From Polynucleobacter arcticus (lineage in GTDB: Bacteria; Pseudomonadota; Gammaproteobacteria; Burkholderiales; Burkholderiaceae): a stretch of 64,000 nucleotides of DNA. Below the pieces are notes generated by a model that ran no database searches, was not told the origin of the DNA, and saw only the letters and a program-made list of their open reading frames with translations. Positions within the stretch are counted from its first letter, which is position 1; the number at the start of each line of letters is the position of its first letter. The stretch spans positions 1,843,702 to 1,907,701 of the forward strand of contig NZ_CP028940.1 of the NCBI RefSeq assembly GCF_013307205.1, read 5' to 3'. Shown piece after piece: positions 28,334 through 37,755 of the stretch. Both the position numbers and the translations under genes were made by a program.

Positions 28334-28621
28334 ATGAAAAAAATAATCGCTATTACCGCCGCAACCCTAGCAATCGCAGGTTGCTCCAATATGAGCAATA
28401 CAGAACAGCGTACCTTATCTGGCGCCGGTATCGGTGCAGCTGCTGGAGCAGTTGGCACGGCCATTTTTCACGGTAATCCAATCTGGGGTGCAGTGGGTGG
28501 CGCAGCAGTTGGTGCAGCCTCTGGTTATGTTTACGATGCCTACAAAAAAGAGCAGGCTTCCCAATACAATTCAGGATACAACGCTGGGAAAAATAATCAG
28601 CCAGCCAAAGCTCCACAGTAA
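28334..28621 (+). CDS. glycine-zipper lipoprotein
   Basis: 95 residues. A lipobox lies at the end of the signal peptide: ATLAIAGC with Cys17 as the lipidated residue. The mature part is a glycine zipper, with small residues every four positions (GAGIGAAAGAVGTAIFHGNPIWGAVGGAAVG), as in YMGG/OmpA-like outer-membrane lipoproteins, followed by a hydrophilic tail. Function unknown. It follows the Rap1a-like gene by 48 bases, so both may share a transcript ending at the next hairpin. Confidence 0.8.
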   Translation: MKKIIAITAATLAIAGCSNMSNTEQRTLSGAGIGAAAGAVGTAIFHGNPIWGAVGGAAVGAASGYVYDAYKKEQASQYNSGYNAGKNNQPAKAPQ

Positions 28622-28676
28622 TATTCAGCATCAATACTCAACATCAATACTCAGTATTTTTAGTAGCAGTAAAAAT

Positions 28677-28714
28677 AAAAAACCCGACCTGCGTAATGCA
28701 AGTCGGGTTTTTCT
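28677..28714. terminator. bidirectional terminator
   Basis: AACCCGACCTGC pairs with GCAAGTCGGGTT with one mismatch, flanked by A-run and T-run, between the convergent lipoprotein gene and htpG. The core (AACCCGAC/GTCGGGTT) is the same as in the terminator at 21095. Confidence 0.88.
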
Positions 28715-28731
28715 TTTAGCTCTCTTTAAGA

Positions 28732-30633
28732 CTAAGACAGTAAAAGCTGATTGATACGTTTTACGTAGGCAGCAGGATCATTTAATTGAGCACCCTCAGC
28801 CAAGAGAGCTTGGTCAAACAAGACTTGCGTCCATTCATCAAAATGCTTGTCATCTGATTTCAACTTCAAGAGCAAGGGATGCTCTGGGTTAATTTCCAGA
28901 ATTGGCTTTGTATCAGGCGCCTGCTGGCCCGCTGCCTTAAGCATGCGCAATAAGTTACCAGAGAGCTCATTCTCATCGGAAACTAGGCACGCTGGAGAAT
29001 CCGTTAAGCGGAAGGTCACACGAACATCCTTCACCTTATCTTCTAATGTTGCTTTCATGCGATCGAGCAAGTCCTTGAAATTTTTCTCAGTCTCTTCATG
29101 CTCTTGCTTTTCTTTTTCATCACTTAAGCTGCCAAGGTCAAGTCCACCTTTTGCTACCGAAGTCATGTGCTTACCATCAAATTCAGTGAAGAAAGAAAGC
29201 ATCCATTCATCAACTCGATCCGAGAGCAGGAGTACCTCGACACCCTTCTTACGGAAAATTTCTAAATGCGGACTATTCTTAGCAGCATTAAAAGTATCGC
29301 CTGTGACGTAATAAATCTTGTCCTGACCTTCCTTCATACGCGAAACATATTTAGCTAAAGAAACAGTTTGATCGACAGAATCTGTGTGCGTGCTTGCAAA
29401 ACGCAAGAGCTTTAGGATGCGCTCTTGGTTTGGTTGGTCTTCACCCATACCCTCTTTAAGTACTTGTCCGAACTGAGTCCAAAAAATGCGGTACTTTTCT
29501 TGCTTGGCCTCATCATCACTGTTAGCCAAATCTTCCAGCATACTAAGAACGCGCTTGGTAGAGCTCTCGCGAATGATCTTGACGTCACGCGATTCTTGCA
29601 GGATTTCACGAGAGACATTCAATGGTAAATCTGTTGAGTCAATCACGCCGGTGACAAAACGCAGATACATCGGCATCAATTGCTCTGCATCATCCATGAT
29701 GAAGACCCGCTTCACATACAACTTAATGCCACCACGCTTATTGCGGTCCCATAAATCAAAAGGTGCGCGGGCTGGCACATACAAAAGTTGAGTAAATTCG
29801 CTACGACCCTCTACTCTATTAAGGGAGTAGCACAAAGGACTTTCATAGTCATGTGATAAATGCTTGTAAAACTCATCATATTGTTCTTCGGTAATGTCAG
29901 ATTTAGCACGCGCCCACAAGGCACTTGATTGATTAATACTCTCAAGCTCATCCTGAATAACATGCTCACTTTTATCGGCATCCCATTCCTCTTTATGCAT
30001 CTGAATCGGTAGCGAGATGTGATCGGAGTACTTGCGAATAATAGATTTCAGCTTATGAGTTGAAAGAAAGTCATCCTCGCCTTCACGCAAATGCATGATG
30101 ATTGATGTCCCGCGTTGCGGACGATCAATACTTTCCACCGTAAATTCACCTGAACCATCTGACTCCCAGCGAATACCGTCGGTAGAAGGCAAACCTGCGC
30201 GACGAGTTTCAACAGTAATACGGTCAGCCACAATGAAGGCTGAATAGAAACCCACGCCAAACTGGCCAATCAAAGCAGCATCTTTTTGTTGATCGCCAGA
30301 CAGCTTGGAAAAGAACTCTTTCGTACCAGAGCGGGCAATCGTTCCGAGATTAGAAATCACTTCGTCTCGACTCATGCCGATACCGTTATCAGAAATAGTG
30401 ACTGTTCTCGCAGTTTTATCAAAACTCACTTTGATCTTCAGATCAGGATCATCCCCATACCAATCCGGATGCGCAATTCCCTCGAAACGCAGTTTGTCAG
30501 ATGCATCAGATGCATTGGAGATCAACTCACGGAGAAAAATTTCCTTATTTGAATATAAGGAATGAATCATTAGTTGTAAAAGTTGCTTTACCTCGGCTTG
30601 AAAGCCTAAGGTTTCTTTGCTAGCGACAGTCAT
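28732..30633 (-). CDS. htpG: chaperone HtpG (Hsp90)
   Basis: Bacterial Hsp90, cytoplasmic homodimeric chaperone. The GHKL ATPase motifs are [11 protein letters not shown] (40-50), DNGIGMS (82-88) and GQFGVGFYS (123-131); the middle and C-terminal dimerisation domains follow. It is 633 residues, full length. A strong sigma-32 promoter lies upstream, so it is a heat-shock gene. It appears monocistronic, ending at the bidirectional terminator. Confidence 0.97.
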   Translation of the reverse strand: MTVASKETLGFQAEVKQLLQLMIHSLYSNKEIFLRELISNASDASDKLRFEGIAHPDWYGDDPDLKIKVSFDKTARTVTISDNGIGMSRDEVISNLGTIARSGTKEFFSKLSGDQQKDAALIGQFGVGFYSAFIVADRITVETRRAGLPSTDGIRWESDGSGEFTVESIDRPQRGTSIIMHLREGEDDFLSTHKLKSIIRKYSDHISLPIQMHKEEWDADKSEHVIQDELESINQSSALWARAKSDITEEQYDEFYKHLSHDYESPLCYSLNRVEGRSEFTQLLYVPARAPFDLWDRNKRGGIKLYVKRVFIMDDAEQLMPMYLRFVTGVIDSTDLPLNVSREILQESRDVKIIRESSTKRVLSMLEDLANSDDEAKQEKYRIFWTQFGQVLKEGMGEDQPNQERILKLLRFASTHTDSVDQTVSLAKYVSRMKEGQDKIYYVTGDTFNAAKNSPHLEIFRKKGVEVLLLSDRVDEWMLSFFTEFDGKHMTSVAKGGLDLGSLSDEKEKQEHEETEKNFKDLLDRMKATLEDKVKDVRVTFRLTDSPACLVSDENELSGNLLRMLKAAGQQAPDTKPILEINPEHPLLLKLKSDDKHFDEWTQVLFDQALLAEGAQLNDPAAYVKRINQLLLS

Positions 30634-30672
30634 AAAAATATCCTCATCATTAATAAACTGAACCCCCTGTAA

Positions 30673-30698
30673 ATGGGGGCTAATTACCGTATTTCAAG
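30673..30698 (-). promoter_or_regulatory. sigma-32 (heat-shock) promoter of htpG
   Basis: On the minus strand CTTGAA (30698-30693), a 14-base spacer and CCCCAT (30678-30673) followed by TTA match the RpoH consensus. It lies about 40 bases before the htpG ATG. A C5/G5 inverted repeat (CCCCC-TGTAAAT-GGGGG, 30663-30679) overlaps the -10 region. Confidence 0.82.
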
Positions 30699-30716
30699 AT
30701 CTTTAGAGCCGGAAAT

Positions 30717-31127
30717 TTAACCGAGGTGCGGCTTCGAATGCTTCTCTGCCACAGGCAGTTCTGCCTTTTTCCAAGCGGTAAAACCACCCTCTAAGTGACA
30801 AATCCCAGGAACCCCCATTCTTTGGAGGGTCTCGGTTGCTAAAGCAGAGCGCCATGCTGAGGCGCAATAGAGCACCAAGCGCTTACCTTCGCCAAAAACA
30901 GGCTTGTAATAGGGGCTGTCTGGGTCAACCCAAAATTCCAGCATGCCACGGGGTGCATGCAAGGCATTGGGGATCATCCCCTCTCGCTCTAACTCTCTGA
31001 TATCGCGAATATCTACAAATAGCGTATTTTTATCATCCATTAGTTTTTGGGCTTGCTCCAAAGAAAGAGTGTCAATTTGAGACATCGCCTGAGCAATTAA
31101 TGCTTGATAACCTAATTTCAATTTCAT
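30717..31127 (-). CDS. rhodanese-like domain protein
   Basis: A single rhodanese domain of 136 residues: LFVDIRDIRELEREGMIPNALHAPRG (about 36-61), then the active-site loop starting at Cys88 in LYCASAWRSA, and HLEGGFTAWKKAELP near the C-terminus. It probably carries persulfide sulfur, but the partner is unknown. The ATG at 31127 has AGGAG 7 bases upstream; the preceding TTG is less likely. It lies upstream of htpG on the same strand, but htpG has its own promoter in between. Confidence 0.88.
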   Translation of the reverse strand: MKLKLGYQALIAQAMSQIDTLSLEQAQKLMDDKNTLFVDIRDIRELEREGMIPNALHAPRGMLEFWVDPDSPYYKPVFGEGKRLVLYCASAWRSALATETLQRMGVPGICHLEGGFTAWKKAELPVAEKHSKPHLG

Positions 31128-31207
31128 CAAAATCTCCTAAATTATTAACATTTTTGTTTCATTAATCTTAAGGGTATTTTTATGGAGCATGCTGATAAGA
31201 TAGCTCT

Positions 31208-32470
31208 ATGAACTTTACCCCTACAGAGCTTGGTGCAAGCATTATTTTTGCCATTGCAGTACTGCATACTTTTTGCACTTCGTATTTTGAAGCGCTTGCT
31301 AAAAAGTCATCTAGACATTCAGGACTATGGCACTTACTAGGTGAAGTTGAAATCGTTTTCGGATTTTGGGCTGCCATTTTCATTATCTTTATGTGGCTTG
31401 CAAATGATTTAGAGACTGCCAAAGAATATGCCAGAAAACGGAACTTTACCGAGCCTCTCTTTGTCTTTGCAATTATGGTGGTAGCTGGTAGTAAACCGAT
31501 TCTCCATTTTGCGACACAGTTCTTGCATAAAATAGGGGCTGGCTTGCAGATTATTTTACGCACCAAGCAAGCGCCAACACTCTATTTTCTGACCTTGAGT
31601 ATCACACCGCTATTGGGCTCATTAATTACTGAGCCAGCAGCAATGACACTTGCAGCCTTTTTATTGCGTGACCTCGTCTATCGTCATAAATGCTCCACTC
31701 CCTTGATGTTTGGAACGCTTGGCGTGTTATTCGTGAACATTTCGATCGGCGGTACCCTCACGAACTTTGCTGCCCCACCCGTACTGATGGTGGCCGCTAC
31801 CTGGGGCTGGGATTCGGCATTCATGTTTAGAAATTTCGGCTTTGAAGCATGTGTAGCTATTTTTATTAACACATTGATCGTGACTTTACTTTTTCACAAG
31901 CAACTTGTTGAACCAGAAATTAAAAATAAAGTCGCTCATATTCCCCTTGACATCATCGCAATCCATCTTTTGTTCTTGGCTGGAGTTGTCGGCTTTGCCC
32001 ATGATCCTGTGATTTTTATGTGGCTACTACTCTTTTTTATTGGCTTCACTACTGCCTACCCAAAACATCAAAGCCCACTCATTTTGCGTGAGGCCCTGCT
32101 GGTGGGATTCTTCTTGGCTGGATTAGTTGTCCTGGGAGCACTTCAAGGTTGGTGGCTACAACCTATCCTCGAAAAAATGAGCCCTACCGCAGTGTTCTAC
32201 GGCAGCCTGGCACTGACAGCCATTACTGATAATGCAGCTCTCACTTACTTGGGCTCACTTGTGCAAGGGACCTCACCAGAGTTCAAGCTCGCCTTAGTCA
32301 GTGGCGCAGTTGCTGGTGGTGGCCTAACTGTGATTGCTAATGCTCCTAATCCAGCGGGTATTGCTATTTTGCGCAGCCACTTTCCTAATGCCGCCGTTTC
32401 TGCAGGATTGCTCCTCGTAGCGGCAATTCCACCCACGATTGTTGCCATTTTGGCATTCCGTCTGCTCTAA
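31208..32470 (+). CDS. putative Na+/H+ antiporter family membrane protein
   Basis: 420 residues with about eleven membrane segments. It resembles the family labelled 'putative Na+/H+ antiporter' (Pfam Na_H_antiport_2, to my memory) in the ion-transporter superfamily. Paired helical-hairpin motifs are visible: FVNISIGGTLTNFAAPPVLMVA (about 178-199) and TAITDNAALTYLGSL (about 337-351), with VSGAVAGGGLTVIANAPNPAG (about 363-383). Ion specificity cannot be read from sequence. It stands alone, diverging from the rhodanese gene. Confidence 0.78.
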   Translation: MNFTPTELGASIIFAIAVLHTFCTSYFEALAKKSSRHSGLWHLLGEVEIVFGFWAAIFIIFMWLANDLETAKEYARKRNFTEPLFVFAIMVVAGSKPILHFATQFLHKIGAGLQIILRTKQAPTLYFLTLSITPLLGSLITEPAAMTLAAFLLRDLVYRHKCSTPLMFGTLGVLFVNISIGGTLTNFAAPPVLMVAATWGWDSAFMFRNFGFEACVAIFINTLIVTLLFHKQLVEPEIKNKVAHIPLDIIAIHLLFLAGVVGFAHDPVIFMWLLLFFIGFTTAYPKHQSPLILREALLVGFFLAGLVVLGALQGWWLQPILEKMSPTAVFYGSLALTAITDNAALTYLGSLVQGTSPEFKLALVSGAVAGGGLTVIANAPNPAGIAILRSHFPNAAVSAGLLLVAAIPPTIVAILAFRLL

Positions 32471-32526
32471 ACGTCTTTCCCGTAAAATCTGAGCTTCGCC
32501 TCCAGCTATAAACCTGAGAACGGCAT

Positions 32527-33885
32527 ATGAAAAAGCTCTATATCAAAACCTTTGGCTGTCAGATGAACGAGTATGACTCGGGCAAGATGGCCGACCTCCT
32601 GCATGCCAACGATGGCATGGTCATGACTGATACTCCTGAAGATGCGGACGTAGTTCTGCTGAATACCTGCTCAATTCGTGAAAAAGCGGAAGATAAAGTA
32701 TTTTCAGATTTAGGACGTCTGCGTGAGCTCAAGAAAACTAAACCAAACCTACTAATCGGTGTTGGTGGCTGCGTTGCCAGCCAGGAAGGCCAGCAAATTA
32801 TTAGTAGGGCGCCGTATGTCGATGTCGTCTTCGGACCGCAAACATTGCATCGCCTATCTGATCTACTGACACAACGTCGCGAAACTGGAAGATCACAAGT
32901 AGATATCTCTTTTCCAGAAATTGAGAAGTTTGATCATCTTCCTGCTTCACGCCAAACTCGAGGCTCTGCTTACGTCTCGATCATGGAGGGTTGCTCAAAG
33001 TATTGCAGCTACTGTGTAGTTCCCTATACTCGCGGCGAAGAGGTATCGCGCCCCTTTGAGGATGTATTGACTGAAGTGGCTGGTCTTGCAGCTCAAGGTG
33101 TGAAAGAAATTGTTTTACTCGGCCAAAATGTCAATGCATACCTTGGCAAGATGGGCGGCACTGAAGATATTGCAGACTTTGCACTCCTCATTGAATACGT
33201 TGCAGAAATTCCGGGTGTGGAAAGAATTCGTTTTACTACTAGCCACCCTAAAGAATTTACCCAACGTCTAATTGATGTCTATGCAAAGGTACCGAAATTA
33301 GTAAGTCACCTGCACCTGCCAGTACAGCATGCATCGGATTCAGTTCTATCAGCAATGAAGCGAGGCTATACCGCTCTGGAATACAAAAGTATTATTCGCA
33401 AGATGCGTGCTGTGAGGCCTGACTTCACACTCTCTAGCGACTTCATTGTGGGCTTTCCTGGCGAAACCGATGAAGATTTTGCCAAACTACTCAAAATGGT
33501 TGAAGAGCTCAATTTTGATAATAGCTTTTGCTTTATCTTCAGCGCGCGCCCAGGTACACCCGCGGCCAATTTAAGCGATGACACCCCATACGCAGTCAAG
33601 CTCAAACGACTGCAGACACTGCTTGGACTGGTAGAGTCGCAGGCAAATCTAATCAGCAAAAATATGCTGGGAAATACTGAACGGGTACTTGTTGAAGGTC
33701 TAGCCAAAGATGGCGTTAATCTTCAAGGTCGTGCCGCGAATAATCGTGTGATTCACTTTACTGCGCCACATGAGGATATCGAATCGCTCATAGGTCAAAT
33801 GGTAGATATTCATATTACCGAGGTTCTGAATTTCACCCTACGAGGCGAGTTGATCAATACACTGACCCTCACTGATGGCAACTAA
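32527..33885 (+). CDS. miaB: tRNA-2-methylthio-N6-dimethylallyladenosine synthase MiaB
   Basis: Radical-SAM methylthiotransferase that makes ms2i6A37 in tRNAs. Cys11, Cys48 and Cys82 are ligands of the auxiliary cluster; Cys156-x3-Cys160-x2-Cys163 (CSKYCSYC) binds the radical-SAM cluster. A TRAM domain lies at the C-terminus (about 385-447). It is 452 residues. It opens the plus-strand run miaB-ybeY-corC-lnt and overlaps ybeY by 11 bases. The PhoH-like gene ybeZ, which normally follows miaB, is missing. Confidence 0.96.
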   Translation: MKKLYIKTFGCQMNEYDSGKMADLLHANDGMVMTDTPEDADVVLLNTCSIREKAEDKVFSDLGRLRELKKTKPNLLIGVGGCVASQEGQQIISRAPYVDVVFGPQTLHRLSDLLTQRRETGRSQVDISFPEIEKFDHLPASRQTRGSAYVSIMEGCSKYCSYCVVPYTRGEEVSRPFEDVLTEVAGLAAQGVKEIVLLGQNVNAYLGKMGGTEDIADFALLIEYVAEIPGVERIRFTTSHPKEFTQRLIDVYAKVPKLVSHLHLPVQHASDSVLSAMKRGYTALEYKSIIRKMRAVRPDFTLSSDFIVGFPGETDEDFAKLLKMVEELNFDNSFCFIFSARPGTPAANLSDDTPYAVKLKRLQTLLGLVESQANLISKNMLGNTERVLVEGLAKDGVNLQGRAANNRVIHFTAPHEDIESLIGQMVDIHITEVLNFTLRGELINTLTLTDGN

Positions 33886-34363
33886 GATGATTGCTAAGCA
33901 CGCATCCCCCGCTAAATTAGAGATTGATCTTCAATTTGCCAGTACCGCCATTGAAGAAAAAGTGCTTGCACTTGCCTCTCAGCTAGCAATCAAGAAATGG
34001 GTGAAAGCGGCGGTTCAATTGAATGGCTTGATCACCTTACGCTTTGTTAATGCAGCTGAAGGGAAAAAACTGAATCTTGCTTTTCGCGCCAAAGATAAAG
34101 CAACCAACGTACTCACTTTTCCGTACGAGCTCACCAAAAAGACTGTTGCTGCAGACATTATTTTCTGTCTTCCCATCATTCAAAAAGAGGCACTTGAGCA
34201 AGGTAAAGCCGTGAAAGCCCATTTGGCTCACCTCATTATTCATGGCTGCCTGCATGCCCAAGGCTTAGATCATGAGAGCGATCAAGAAGCAAAAAAAATG
34301 GAAGGTCGAGAAGTGAGCCTTTTGAAATCCTTGGGCTTTGCCAATCCCTACTCACCGGTTTAA
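33875..34363 (+). CDS. ybeY: endoribonuclease YbeY
   Basis: Zinc RNase involved in 16S rRNA 3' maturation and ribosome quality control. The metal motif is [11 protein letters not shown] with His123, His127 and His133; [13 protein letters not shown] (about 73-85) is also conserved. It is 162 residues. The start at 33875 overlaps miaB; an alternative ATG at 33887, just after the miaB stop, is possible, and neither has a strong Shine-Dalgarno. It lies directly downstream of miaB with no ybeZ between. Confidence 0.94.
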   Translation: MATKMIAKHASPAKLEIDLQFASTAIEEKVLALASQLAIKKWVKAAVQLNGLITLRFVNAAEGKKLNLAFRAKDKATNVLTFPYELTKKTVAADIIFCLPIIQKEALEQGKAVKAHLAHLIIHGCLHAQGLDHESDQEAKKMEGREVSLLKSLGFANPYSPV

Positions 34364-34419
34364 AGCGTCTTTATTGCCTTCTTCACCGAATTTACTTATT
34401 TCTGCGATATTCTTGCTAT

Positions 34420-35259
34420 ATGCCTGACCCCAATAAATCCCTTTTAGAACGCTTGGCTGATTTTTTAACGCCACAACCAACTAGTCCAGTAGAACGTCGT
34501 CAAGAACTGATTGACACCCTTAGAGAGGCCCAATCTGAAGGTTTAATTGATGCAGATGCTCTCTCCATGATTGAGGGTGTATTCCAAGTGGGTCAATTGT
34601 GCGCTCGTGACATTTTGATTCCCCGAGCACAGATTGACTGGATTGATATCAACTTGCCATTAGCTGAAATCATTAAATGCGTCATTACAGCAGCGCACTC
34701 GCGTTTCCCTGTTTTTGAAGGCGCTCGCGACAATGTCATCGGCACTCTGTTAGCGAAAGATTTATTACGTCATTCCACTGAAAAAGATTTTCAAGTACGC
34801 GACTGGTTACGCCCCGCGGTATTTATTCCTGAATCCAAGCGTTTAAGCGTCTTATTGCGTGACTTCAAAGACAACCGCAATCACCTAGCTATTGTTGTAG
34901 ATGAATACAGTGGCGTCGCTGGAATCATCACGATTGAAGATGTCCTTGAGCAAATTGTTGGCGACATTGAGGATGAGCATGACATTGATGAAGAAGCGGA
35001 TAACCTCATCTCATTAGACAATGGCGACATACGGGTAAAAGGCATTACTGAACTTGAACAATTCAATGAAACCCTAGGCACCAAATTCGAGGTTGAAGGT
35101 ATTGAAACGGTTGCCGGTCTAGTCATTCAGCATCTGGGCCGTGTACCGAAGATGGGTGAGCTCATCAAGATCGATGGGGTTGAATTTGAAGTTCAGCGTG
35201 CCGACCCAAGACAGATTCATATTTTGCTCGCACGACAACTTCCCAAAAAGCCTGACTAA
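34420..35259 (+). CDS. corC: CorC/HlyC family protein with tandem CBS domains
   Basis: 279 residues. Two CBS domains cover about residues 65-185 (ARDILIPRAQIDWIDI and HLAIVVDEYSGVAGIITIEDVLEQIVGDIEDEHD), followed by the CorC_HlyC domain (about 200-275, with GLVIQHLGRVPKMGE). There is no membrane domain, as in E. coli CorC. It is linked to magnesium/cobalt efflux and envelope homeostasis. Standard position between ybeY and lnt. Confidence 0.92.
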   Translation: MPDPNKSLLERLADFLTPQPTSPVERRQELIDTLREAQSEGLIDADALSMIEGVFQVGQLCARDILIPRAQIDWIDINLPLAEIIKCVITAAHSRFPVFEGARDNVIGTLLAKDLLRHSTEKDFQVRDWLRPAVFIPESKRLSVLLRDFKDNRNHLAIVVDEYSGVAGIITIEDVLEQIVGDIEDEHDIDEEADNLISLDNGDIRVKGITELEQFNETLGTKFEVEGIETVAGLVIQHLGRVPKMGELIKIDGVEFEVQRADPRQIHILLARQLPKKPD

Positions 35260-35267
35260 GGATTGCT

Positions 35268-36794
35268 TTGATTGATCGGCTACTGCCAAGGCTTAGCGGT
35301 AACATCGGCTATCTGGTGTTGTTTGCTCTTGGCGCATTACTGGCAGGTGTTGCAGAGCTGCCATTAGGTGGATGGATTCAGATTCCGATCCTCAGCGTAA
35401 TTTGGTGGCAAATTACAAAATATCAATCCACTTCCTTTAAGAGCACCTTCTTCCTAGGGTTGTCATTTGGCCTTGGCTACTTTGTACTGGGGCTTTGGTG
35501 GATCTTCATTAGTCTGCATGACATTGGCGGAATGAACGTCATACTCTCCTGCACTGCAGTCTTCTTGTTGGCCGGCTTGCTAGCTATCTTCTTTGCTTGT
35601 GCCTCGCTCACACTACACTTTTCAAAAGGATTATTTTTTTCGGGTTTGTTGCTGGGATCAAGCTGGGTAGCGACAGAGTATTTGCGCGGCATACTCTTTA
35701 CTGGCTTTCCGTGGATGGGTCTAGGAGAAACTCAAGTCTATGGTCCTTTTGCACCAGTAGCTCCATATTTAGGTGGATTGGGGTGTACGTTTTTTACAGT
35801 ATTGCTCTCTCGGCAATTACTCTTCTTGAAGTCACACTTCAAAGTCAGTTCAATTTCTGTAGCGTCTCTAATCGTACTGAGTCAACTATTGGGCTTCTGG
35901 TCCTTTACGAAGCCCACTGGCGAGCCTCTTACTGTAGAGCTCATTCAAGGAAATATTGCTCAAAGCTTGGTCTTCAAACCGGAAGGTATGCTGCAACAAA
36001 TTGCATTTTATAAATCCGCGATGCTGAATTCACAAGCAGACTTGGTAGTGTCTCCAGAAACGGCGATACCATGGCCCGAGACCAATTTACCCACAGGCAC
36101 CTTAGAAGACCTACAGGACTTTGCAGTCAACAATCAGCGTTTTCTTTTATTTGGCATCTTGGGACGGCACTTTAATCCCGCGGATGGAAGAGAATTCTCT
36201 AATCGAGCGATCGGCCTTAGTCCAAGCAATCCACCTTATCGTTACGATAAATCGCATCTAGTTCCTTTCGGAGAATTTATTCCCCCAGGATTTCATTGGT
36301 TTGTAAATGCATTTAGCGTGCCACTAAGTGATTTTTCTCGAGGACCTCAAAATCAACCCTTGTTCTTGATTAATAGAGAGGGACAATCGCCACTTTACGC
36401 AGCGATCACTATTTGCTATGAAGATGTATTTGGTGATGAACTTGCTGCACGCTTACGCAATAGCAAAGAATCCGCCAACCTCTTCATCAATATGACAAAT
36501 CTTGCCTGGTTCGGGGATTCTCAAGCACCAACACAACAATTGCGACTTTCACAATTACGCTCTCTAGAAACAGGTCTTCCTGCGTTGCGAGCAACCAATA
36601 CTGGGATCACGGCGGTACTGGGGCCAGATGGCAAAATTCTGGCAGAACTTCCCAAGTTCACCCAAGGCATCTTAAAGACCAGTATTCAAGCCTACTCAGG
36701 CAAAACTCCTTATGTGTTTTGGGGAAATGCACCCATTTTGAGTCTTTCTTGCCTGGTTCTAATCCTAGGCTTCATTCGCCAAAAACGAATTTAA
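35268..36794 (+). CDS. lnt: apolipoprotein N-acyltransferase
   Basis: Third enzyme of lipoprotein maturation, inner membrane; transfers an acyl chain to the N-terminal Cys. Six or so membrane segments cover residues 10-215, then a nitrilase-like periplasmic domain with the catalytic triad Glu264 (SPETAIPWP), Lys328 and Cys383 (ICYEDVFG). A last membrane segment lies near the C-terminus. It is 508 residues. The start is TTG at 35268 with AAGGA upstream; no nearby ATG precedes the first membrane segment. It starts 8 bases after corC. Confidence 0.94.
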   Translation: MIDRLLPRLSGNIGYLVLFALGALLAGVAELPLGGWIQIPILSVIWWQITKYQSTSFKSTFFLGLSFGLGYFVLGLWWIFISLHDIGGMNVILSCTAVFLLAGLLAIFFACASLTLHFSKGLFFSGLLLGSSWVATEYLRGILFTGFPWMGLGETQVYGPFAPVAPYLGGLGCTFFTVLLSRQLLFLKSHFKVSSISVASLIVLSQLLGFWSFTKPTGEPLTVELIQGNIAQSLVFKPEGMLQQIAFYKSAMLNSQADLVVSPETAIPWPETNLPTGTLEDLQDFAVNNQRFLLFGILGRHFNPADGREFSNRAIGLSPSNPPYRYDKSHLVPFGEFIPPGFHWFVNAFSVPLSDFSRGPQNQPLFLINREGQSPLYAAITICYEDVFGDELAARLRNSKESANLFINMTNLAWFGDSQAPTQQLRLSQLRSLETGLPALRATNTGITAVLGPDGKILAELPKFTQGILKTSIQAYSGKTPYVFWGNAPILSLSCLVLILGFIRQKRI

Positions 36795-36808
36795 TGACGA
36801 TTTCATGG

Positions 36809-36852
36809 TTAACTAGCTTAGCCATGTAAAATCAAAGGCTTAGCTAGGTTAA
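36809..36852 (+). promoter_or_regulatory. long hairpin covering the glyQ ribosome-binding site
   Basis: TTAACTAGCTTAGCC (36809-36823) pairs with GGCTTAGCTAGGTTAA (36837-36852): 14 pairs, one mismatch and one bulged G, 13-base loop. The right arm contains the only Shine-Dalgarno-like AGG and ends 2 bases before the glyQ ATG, so the folded RNA would hide the start site. It could also serve as a weak lnt terminator, but it lacks a U-tract. Confidence 0.5.
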
Positions 36853-36854
36853 AC

Positions 36855-37748
36855 ATGCTTACTTTTCAGCAAATCATTCTCAAACTCCAAGATTACTGGG
36901 ACCAACAAGGTTGCGCCCTTTTGCAACCTATTGACCTTGAGGTCGGTGCCGGTACATCTCATACAGCCACTTTCTTGAGGGCCATCGGTCCTGAGCCATG
37001 GAAAGCTGCTTACGTCCAACCCTCACGTAGACCTAAAGACGGTCGCTACGGAGAAAATCCCAACCGTTTACAGCACTACTATCAATACCAGGTAGTGCTA
37101 AAGCCTGCCCCAGAAAATATCCTTGAGCTATACCTTGGCTCACTTGCTGCCTTAGGCTTAGATCTACAAAAGAATGATGTCCGTTTTGTAGAGGATGACT
37201 GGGAAAACCCAACATTAGGTGCATGGGGCTTAGGCTGGGAAGTCTGGCTAAACGGCATGGAAGTGACCCAGTTCACTTATTTCCAACAAGTGGGCGGCAT
37301 TGACTGCAAACCTGTTTTAGGTGAAATCACTTACGGTATCGAGCGTTTGGCTATGTATATTCAAAATTGCTCTAACGTATATGACCTCGTATGGGCAGAT
37401 GGCATCTCTTATGGTGATGTGTACCACCAAAATGAGGTTGAGCAATCTTGCTACAACTTTGAACACTCCAACACCGATCTGCTGTTTGCCAACTTCACTA
37501 ACTACGAAAGTGAAGCCAAGCGTTTAATGGAAGTGCCATTAGCCCTACCCGCCTATGAAATGGTTCTCAAAGCTGGGCATACCTTTAACTTACTCGATGC
37601 CCGTGGCGCCATCTCCGTTACTGAGCGTGCGGCTTATATTGGACGCATCCGCAATCTTTCTCGCGCAGTAGCGCAGGCTTATTATGAGTCTCGAGAGAAA
37701 TTGGGATTCCCGATGTGCCAGCGTCAATCTAAAGCGTCAGCAGCGTAA
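36855..37748 (+). CDS. glyQ: glycyl-tRNA synthetase alpha subunit
   Basis: Catalytic subunit of the heterotetrameric bacterial GlyRS. Family motifs seen: [32 protein letters not shown] (3-34), [23 protein letters not shown] and [22 protein letters not shown]. It is 297 residues, standard. It pairs with glyS 7 bases downstream. A strong inverted repeat occupies its ribosome-binding region. Confidence 0.97.
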   Translation: MLTFQQIILKLQDYWDQQGCALLQPIDLEVGAGTSHTATFLRAIGPEPWKAAYVQPSRRPKDGRYGENPNRLQHYYQYQVVLKPAPENILELYLGSLAALGLDLQKNDVRFVEDDWENPTLGAWGLGWEVWLNGMEVTQFTYFQQVGGIDCKPVLGEITYGIERLAMYIQNCSNVYDLVWADGISYGDVYHQNEVEQSCYNFEHSNTDLLFANFTNYESEAKRLMEVPLALPAYEMVLKAGHTFNLLDARGAISVTERAAYIGRIRNLSRAVAQAYYESREKLGFPMCQRQSKASAA

Positions 37749-37755
37749 CTTTATT

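Noticed and set aside
36809..36852. A T-box riboswitch in front of glyQ
   Set aside because: The leader is far too short and lacks the T-box core sequence; only a simple hairpin is present.
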